Assembly (NCBI GenBank): GCA_030665925.1
Contig: DAOUYX010000039.1
Location: forward strand, 1 to 10,421
DNA: 10,421 bases
From: Methanosarcinales archaeon
Lineage (GTDB): Archaea > Halobacteriota > Syntropharchaeia > Alkanophagales > Methanospirareceae
Direction of reading: 5' to 3'
Made by a program: the position numbers and the translations under genes. The notes below the pieces were generated by a model that was not told the origin of the DNA, made no database searches, and saw only the letters and a program-made list of their open reading frames with translations. Shown in pieces: positions 6,922-10,421 of this stretch. Positions within the stretch are counted from its first letter, which is position 1. Each line of letters begins with the position of its first letter.

Positions 6922-8046
6922 ATGTGGGAAAATAGCGAAAAAGAAAAGGTGGATAAGATGGGGAATATGTTAGGATACTCTCGAGAAGTACTAACGGGAC
7001 CAACAGAAGAGGATGATTTGTTCGGAGTGCCACAGCTCGCGATCGTTGGCGTCGGTGGGGCAGGTAACAACTCCATGAATAGATTGGAGTACATGGGCGG
7101 GTTAAATGGCGTGAGTAGGATCGCTGTAAACACGGACAAGCTGCACTTGGATTCGATAAAGTGTGAACAGAAGGTGCTGATAGGAAAGTCGCTTACCCGG
7201 GGATTAGGAGCAGGAGGCTCTCCGGACATAGGGAGAAAAGCCGCGGAATTGGACAGAGATGAGCTGCGGAGATTGTTAAGCAAAAAAAACTTCGTGTTCC
7301 TCACCGCCGGAATGGGCGGTGGCACGGGCACGGGAGCTACACCGGTTACTGCGGACATAGCGAAGGAAGAGGGTGCAATCGTAGTAGCGATGGTCTCGTA
7401 TCCTTTTGAAGCGGAGCGGATAAGAAGAAAAAGAGCTGCGGAAGGAATAGAACGGCTGAAAGAGGCTACAGACACGGTTATAGTGTTGGAGAACGACAAG
7501 CTGATAAAATATGCAGGCAATCTTCCGGTGAATGACGCTTTCAGGACGATGGATATGTTAATCGCAGAGACGATACAGGGCATAACAGAGACGATAACAC
7601 AACCTTCTTTGGTCAATCTCGACTTCGCGGACCTCAAAGCAGTGATGGAGGCAGGCGGTGTTGCCGTGATGCTTGTCGGCGAGACGGCGAAGTCGGAGAA
7701 CAAGCCCGAGGCTGTTGTAGAAGATGCGCTCTGTCATCCGCTATTGGAGGCAGATTATAGAGGAGCAAAGGGTGCTCTTATACACGTGACTGGAGGCTCT
7801 GACCTCACGATGAAGGAGACTACTGATATCGTGGAATTACTTACCTACGACTTAGATTCCGATGCAAACGTAATATGGGGAGCGAGGATAAGTGATGGTT
7901 ACAATGGGAAGGCAAAGGTAACAGCAATAATGACCGGCGTGGAGCCAAGCTGGACATTCGGCGGGATATACGAAGAGCGGAAAGAGAGCGTTGCTCAGGG
8001 TAATGGTGGAGGATTGAGCGATATTATTCCAATTATCCGGCGCTAA
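6922..8046 (+). CDS. ftsZ: Cell division protein FtsZ (archaeal FtsZ2 type)
   Basis: FtsZ is the tubulin-like GTPase that polymerises at mid-cell. This 374-aa protein has the complete fold: LAIVGVGGAGNNSMNRL (39-55, first nucleotide loop), NTDKLHL (70-76), the tubulin signature GGGTGTG (132-138), and the catalytic T7 loop NLDFADLKAVMEAGG (232-246, with N232, D234 and D237). The pattern IGKSLTRGLGAGG (87-99), ETITQPSL (223-230), VAVMLVGET and NVIWGARI resembles haloarchaeal FtsZ2, linked to constriction, rather than FtsZ1; that subgroup call is from remembered sequences. The C-terminal tail SDIIPIIRR resembles the short FtsZ peptide that binds membrane-anchoring partners. Two starts compete. 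ATG 6922 lies just after the predicted transcription start. ATG 6958 has a Shine-Dalgarno-like AGGTGGAT (6947-6954) and would give 362 aa. It is followed by rnpB 41 bp later. Confidence 0.96.
   Translation: MWENSEKEKVDKMGNMLGYSREVLTGPTEEDDLFGVPQLAIVGVGGAGNNSMNRLEYMGGLNGVSRIAVNTDKLHLDSIKCEQKVLIGKSLTRGLGAGGSPDIGRKAAELDRDELRRLLSKKNFVFLTAGMGGGTGTGATPVTADIAKEEGAIVVAMVSYPFEAERIRRKRAAEGIERLKEATDTVIVLENDKLIKYAGNLPVNDAFRTMDMLIAETIQGITETITQPSLVNLDFADLKAVMEAGGVAVMLVGETAKSENKPEAVVEDALCHPLLEADYRGAKGALIHVTGGSDLTMKETTDIVELLTYDLDSDANVIWGARISDGYNGKAKVTAIMTGVEPSWTFGGIYEERKESVAQGNGGGLSDIIPIIRR
6947..6954 (+). promoter_or_regulatory. Shine-Dalgarno-like site supporting an internal ftsZ start
   Basis: AGGTGGAT lies 3 nt ahead of the in-frame ATG at 6958 (about 5 nt from its GGTGG core) and resembles the AGGAGGTGAT complement of the 16S 3' end. 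It suggests ftsZ translation may begin at 6958 instead of 6922. Confidence 0.4.
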
Positions 8047-8053
8047 CTAACCA

Positions 8054-8065
8054 GCGGAAATATAT
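8054..8065 (+). promoter_or_regulatory. TATA promoter of rnpB
   Basis: GCGG followed by AAATATAT (8058-8065) has its centre about 26 bp ahead of 8088. That is the 5' end deduced independently from the P1 helix of the RNase P RNA. The agreement between promoter spacing and RNA end supports both calls. Confidence 0.65.
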
Positions 8066-8087
8066 CGTAATAGAATAAAGAATCTTA

Positions 8088-8371
8088 TAGGGAGAGAGGA
8101 AGGGCAGCTGCCGGTCTTCTTTTTTAAGAGGGCTGAGGAAAGTCCCCCCACCATAAATAAGGACGAAACACGAACGCCGAGAGGGCGTAAGGCGAGAGTC
8201 TTGGCTCTGGTATAGAAACGATACCGTGCCATACTAAGTAACGTGATGATTCCGTAAGGATGAATTCGTATGGTTACGGATGGAACGACAAACCTCGTGG
8301 GTGCAAGCCTGAGGAAGGCGCGAAGATAAATGCTGCCGAAACCGAAGGGGGCTTACTCTCCTCACTCCCTA
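8088..8371 (+). ncRNA. rnpB: RNase P RNA (archaeal type)
   Basis: This is the catalytic RNA of RNase P, which removes the 5' leaders of tRNA precursors. The universally conserved 5' core GAGGAAAGTCC lies at 8135-8145, AGAAACGATACCG at 8214-8226, and the 3' core GAAGGGGGCTTAC at 8344-8356; the 5' and 3' cores form the P4 helix and its flanks. Ends were set by the P1 helix: TAGGGAG (8088-8094) pairs with CTCCCTA (8365-8371), and AGGA (8097-8100) pairs with TCCT (8359-8362). The resulting 284 nt is within the usual archaeal range. The sequence just before the 3' core reads ACCGAAGG where ACAGAAGG is more usual, a small deviation. It lies between ftsZ and the palindromic element and has its own promoter. 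Archaeal RNase P also needs protein subunits; none is encoded here. Confidence 0.96.
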
Positions 8372-8374
8372 TTC

Positions 8375-8432
8375 AAACTTTCTTTTGAACGGCTTCGCCG
8401 TTCCATTGCGAAGCAATGTGAAAAGAGAGTTT
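8375..8432. repeat. Three-way-junction palindromic element after rnpB
   Basis: An outer 12-bp stem is formed by AAACTTTCTTTT (8375-8386) and AAAAGAGAGTTT (8421-8432), perfect except for one T-G wobble. It encloses two adjacent hairpins: GAACGGC-TTC-GCCGTTC (8387-8403) and CATTGC-GAA-GCAATG (8404-8418). Only two bases (8419-8420) in the whole unit lie outside a stem or loop. It starts 3 nt after the RNase P RNA and sits between convergent rnpB and the dGTPase gene. It could be a bidirectional terminator, a REP-like or non-autonomous mobile repeat, or a structured 3' trailer. I cannot tell which from one copy. Confidence 0.7.
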
Positions 8433-8453
8433 AATCAAAGGCAAGCTATTAAA

Positions 8454-8467
8454 TGGCATTTTTGCCA
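8454..8467 (-). terminator. Hairpin next to the dGTPase stop codon
   Basis: TGGC (8454-8457) pairs with GCCA (8464-8467) across a 6-nt AT loop. The arms extend outward as TTAAA/TTTAA with a small bulge. Read on the minus strand it directly follows the TAG stop (8470-8468) and is followed by TTTAAT. This is a plausible but weak terminator. Confidence 0.4.
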
Positions 8468-9625
8468 CTATTTAAACACTGCTTTTGGAATGGAAATATC
8501 CGTAGAAAATCCTATTGCATAGTTATCAGACATCCCAGAGATATAGTCAGCCAAAATCTGTGTTTTTCCAGTATCAAATTTCCCATAGAATTCTTTATAC
8601 GCCTTTAAATAGTCGCCAAATTCTTGATAGGATTTTATAAAGCAATTTTTATAGTCCTCAATGTTAAAGTCATATTTATCAAATAACTCGGATAACGAAT
8701 CGTAAATATTACGAAGTATTACCGCCACATAGTATTTGTAATCGTTTATTTTTTTAGCTTTATAGATATTTTCCTCAGAGAATGTATTAATGTTCTTTAT
8801 GATTTCAAAACCATCATTAGACATGCCCACTTTTCCTTTACTATCGGTGGTATCGATTATGTCGTATATTATTTTATTCAGAAGAGCTCGATTGAATTGA
8901 TATTTTACATCTGAAGGTTTAATTCCAAGATAGTTTAATATATCGTTCGGGATTTTTTCAGTTTTTTCACCATTAATGATTTCTAATTCAATAGCATCTT
9001 CCATATCTCTGCCCAAAGATGATATTTTATCGGCAACTCTGACAATACACCCCTCATATGAAGAGGGATATTTATCCAATTTTCCAATATCTTCTAACTT
9101 TTTCACTTCCCAGTCAGGCTCAATAAACTGTTCTAATTTTTCTCCACAATGGCTAACTATCCCATCCCTTACTCCAAACGTTAATTTTAACCCCTTGCCC
9201 TTTTCGGCGATATGATCTACAAATCTAAGGCTATTAATTTCGTGATGAAAGCTATTTTCCCCATTTGTTTCTCTTTCAACGATTTCGTTTAAAACTTCTT
9301 CTCCTGCGTGTCCAAATGGTGCATGCCCAATGTCATGTCCCAATGCAATTGCTTGAGCCATTTCCACATCTAATTCCCATCCCTTTTTGATTAATCCTTT
9401 AGAAATAGTTGTAGAATTTGTAAATACATGCAGAACGTGCTCTATTCTAGTACAAATATGGTCGTTATCTGGTGCAAAAAAGACTTGTGTCTTTCTTTTT
9501 AGTCTCCTGAATGGTAATGAATGCACTATTGCTGTTTGATCGCGAAAAAATACACCACGGATGTCTTCTTTTTTGGGTTTAAATCGCCTCTCATAAACTT
9601 CATCAGATAGTTCGTTCTTCATCAT
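8468..9625 (-). CDS. dgt: HD-domain deoxyguanosinetriphosphate triphosphohydrolase-like protein
   Basis: This 385-aa HD-superfamily protein belongs to the dGTPase family, which hydrolyses dNTPs to deoxynucleosides and triphosphate. Motifs visible are FRRLKRKTQVF (39-49), TRIEHVLHV (59-67, H63), LGHDIGHAPFGHAGEE (95-110, H97-D98), FHHEINSLRF (126-135), RDGIVSHCGE (153-162) and VRVADKISSLGRDMEDAIE (195-213, D199). H63, H97-D98 and D199 form the expected metal-binding HD set, so the site looks intact. The C-terminal half (about 220-385) is less conserved and lysine/asparagine-rich. Unlike its neighbours the gene is AT-rich (16 G+C in 60 bases at 8641-8700, against 33 in 60 at 7201-7260), uses a TAG stop and has a GAGGGG Shine-Dalgarno upstream. 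This suggests lateral acquisition. Roles in dNTP homeostasis or anti-viral nucleotide depletion are both known for the family; the choice here is open. ATG 9622 is an alternative start. Confidence 0.93.
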   Translation of the reverse strand: MMKNELSDEVYERRFKPKKEDIRGVFFRDQTAIVHSLPFRRLKRKTQVFFAPDNDHICTRIEHVLHVFTNSTTISKGLIKKGWELDVEMAQAIALGHDIGHAPFGHAGEEVLNEIVERETNGENSFHHEINSLRFVDHIAEKGKGLKLTFGVRDGIVSHCGEKLEQFIEPDWEVKKLEDIGKLDKYPSSYEGCIVRVADKISSLGRDMEDAIELEIINGEKTEKIPNDILNYLGIKPSDVKYQFNRALLNKIIYDIIDTTDSKGKVGMSNDGFEIIKNINTFSEENIYKAKKINDYKYYVAVILRNIYDSLSELFDKYDFNIEDYKNCFIKSYQEFGDYLKAYKEFYGKFDTGKTQILADYISGMSDNYAIGFSTDISIPKAVFK

Positions 9626-9631
9626 CTTAAA

Positions 9632-9637
9632 CCCCTC
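9632..9637 (-). promoter_or_regulatory. Shine-Dalgarno site of the dGTPase gene
   Basis: GAGGGG on the minus strand lies about 6-7 nt before the ATG at 9625. It is one of few purine-rich ribosome binding sites in the window, since most other starts lack one, and it supports the start choice. Confidence 0.5.
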
Positions 9638-9681
9638 TTCTTGTGGCTTTTCAATGTTTTGTTATGAGTCCCATTAGGAAA

Positions 9682-9760
9682 GTCACATACCCCGTACTTA
9701 AGATATGGGGGCTGTAACCATAAAAAGTTTTGTATAAAGCGTCATGTACCCTGTTTTAAG
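9682..9760. repeat. Imperfect direct repeats and hairpin upstream of the dGTPase gene
   Basis: Segments 9682-9702 and 9741-9760 align at 16 of 20 paired positions with one gap, and every substitution is a transition. Both read GTCA, then TACCC, then TTAAG. The word AAGCGTC also occurs twice 21 bp apart (9737-9743 and 9758-9764). CCCCGTA (9690-9696) pairs with TATGGGG (9704-9710), with one wobble, to form a 7-bp hairpin. A minus-strand TTTATA (9738-9733) lies between the repeats and could be the gene's TATA box, placing the hairpin near the start of its leader. These could be regulator-binding sites. Apart from this and the ribosome binding site, the 208-bp gap 9626-9833 shows nothing I can assign. 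Confidence 0.4.
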
Positions 9761-9833
9761 CGTCTTTTCCCTTCCTTCATCTACTACAATTAACAATTTT
9801 ATCATAGCAAACTTTCAGCAAGGATAAAAGAGG

Positions 9834-10421
9834 TCATTCATCCCTATACCCAACTTCTGTCGTCATTAGGTCGCTTGCAACTTCAGTATTCTCGAACACC
9901 CGTCGTGCTTCGTCCCTCAGCTTACGTGCACCCTCTAAATCAGAATAGCGCGCGCTGAGATGCGTGAGAATGAGCTTTCCCACCAATGCTTTCTTCGCCA
10001 CTTCCGCAGCTTCTAACGCGGTTGAATGCATGTAATCAATTGCATATTCCTTCGTCTCCTCTGATAGCGTGCCCTCGTGTATCAACAGGTCCGCGTTCTT
10101 ACTCGCCGCGATCACGCTCTCACACGGTCGCGTATCTCCGGTCTACACGATCTTCCTGCCCGGTCTCGGGGGCCCAGAACTTGTTCAGGCTTTACCTCTC
10201 TTCCTTCAACGAGAATAGAATGTCCTGATTGCAGTTTGGCAAATAATGGGCCGGGTTTTACGCCGAGTTCTATCGCTCTTTCTCTGTTAAATCTACCAGG
10301 TCGCATATCTTCCTCAAGCACATAGCCGATGCTAACCACGTTGTGCACCGTTTTTACCGTTCGTATCTCGTAGCCCGATCTTCGTACAACATCCCCGGGG
10401 CTCAGCTCTATCGCCTTCACG
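9834..10421 (-). pseudogene. rnz: RNase Z (tRNA 3' endonuclease), partial and interrupted by a frameshift and a TAG
   Basis: RNase Z is a metallo-beta-lactamase nuclease that cuts the 3' trailer from tRNA precursors. The 3' (C-terminal) two-thirds is present and the 5' part lies beyond the right edge. The upstream segment shows HNVVSIGYVLEEDMRPGRFN, GVKPGPLFAKLQSG and VLGP. The downstream segment shows TGDTRP, LLIHEGTL, the MHSTALEAAEVAKKA helix and LILTHLSARY, the usual metal-binding D and H positions. The two segments lie in different frames. A -1 shift at a run of five C on the minus strand (10168-10172) restores the expected PPRPGRKIV. A TAG codon (10143-10145) then stands where the family has tyrosine in YTGDTRP. 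One added C and one G-to-C or G-to-T change on the coding strand would restore an intact gene, so sequencing error is as plausible as a true pseudogene. The rest is well conserved, so the gene is either a recent pseudogene or misread. Confidence 0.85.

Noticed and set aside
6903..7703. A 266-codon minus-strand open frame antisense to ftsZ
   Set aside because: Its Ser/Ala/Ile-rich translation looks like the complement of a conserved gene with biased codon use. The plus-strand FtsZ is complete and unambiguous.
8047..8232. A 61-codon minus-strand open frame
   Set aside because: It is antisense to the 5' half of the RNase P RNA, which explains the sequence.
9682..9720. A tRNA-like gene ending in CTGTAACCA
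   Set aside because: No cloverleaf with T-loop and anticodon arm can be formed; only one 7-bp hairpin is present.
10143..10145. Pyrrolysine at the RNase Z TAG as a firm claim
   Set aside because: A frameshift in the same 30 bp is not explained by pyrrolysine, the dGTPase gene in this window ends in TAG, and no pyl gene is visible. Kept only as something to test.
10112..10420. Reading the RNase Z part as a separate 102-aa gene followed by a 93-aa gene
   Set aside because: The apparent start codons of both pieces (GTG at 10420 and GTG at 10115) fall inside conserved RNase Z sequence, so they are fragments of one gene.
1..10421. A new multi-gene system spanning the restriction enzyme and the dGTPase
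   Set aside because: They are about 6.7 kb apart, separated by ordinary housekeeping genes on both strands, with nothing linking them.

Overview
The window looks like chromosomal DNA from an archaeon, probably a euryarchaeote. The evidence is: an FtsZ2-type FtsZ behind a textbook archaeal BRE/TATA element, an archaeal-type RNase P RNA with its own TATA box at the expected distance, archaeal-style TrmI and NadA, a DUF123 protein, and start codons that mostly lack Shine-Dalgarno sequences. I cannot fix the lineage further from the sequence alone. An uncultured methane-cycle archaeon is a guess, not a result.

Layout, left to right. Positions 1-1744 (minus) hold the first 581 codons of a fused restriction-methylation enzyme that runs off the left edge. 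A 119-bp divergent intergenic region follows. hisC (histidine biosynthesis, plus) and nadA (NAD biosynthesis, minus) converge on a terminator region at 2958-3019. A short divergent promoter region (3952-4037) separates nadA from a DUF123/GIY-YIG-like gene (plus). The 3' end of that gene overlaps the convergent trmI gene (minus) by 49 bp. trmI is divergent from a TldE/PmbA-type gene (plus, 5307-6731). Next come ftsZ (6922-8046) and rnpB (8088-8371), each with its own promoter. Directly after rnpB is a compact three-way-junction palindrome (8375-8432). Then comes an AT-rich HD-domain dGTPase gene (minus, 8468-9625), a roughly 200-bp AT-rich region with repeats, and the 3' part of an RNase Z gene (minus, 9834 to the right edge). 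The RNase Z gene carries a -1 frameshift and an in-frame TAG.

Most genes are unlinked housekeeping functions on alternating strands: histidine and NAD synthesis, tRNA methylation, tRNA 5' and 3' end processing, and cell division. They do not form one operon. RNase P RNA and RNase Z are two tRNA-maturation components that lie close together, but they are separated by the AT-rich dGTPase segment, which looks like a later insertion. The accessory-looking parts are the restriction-modification gene on the left and the dGTPase cassette on the right.

I did not find a convincing new multi-gene system. The observations most worth a second look are the three-way-junction element beside rnpB, the doubly interrupted RNase Z gene, and the compositionally foreign dGTPase with its repeat-bearing upstream region.
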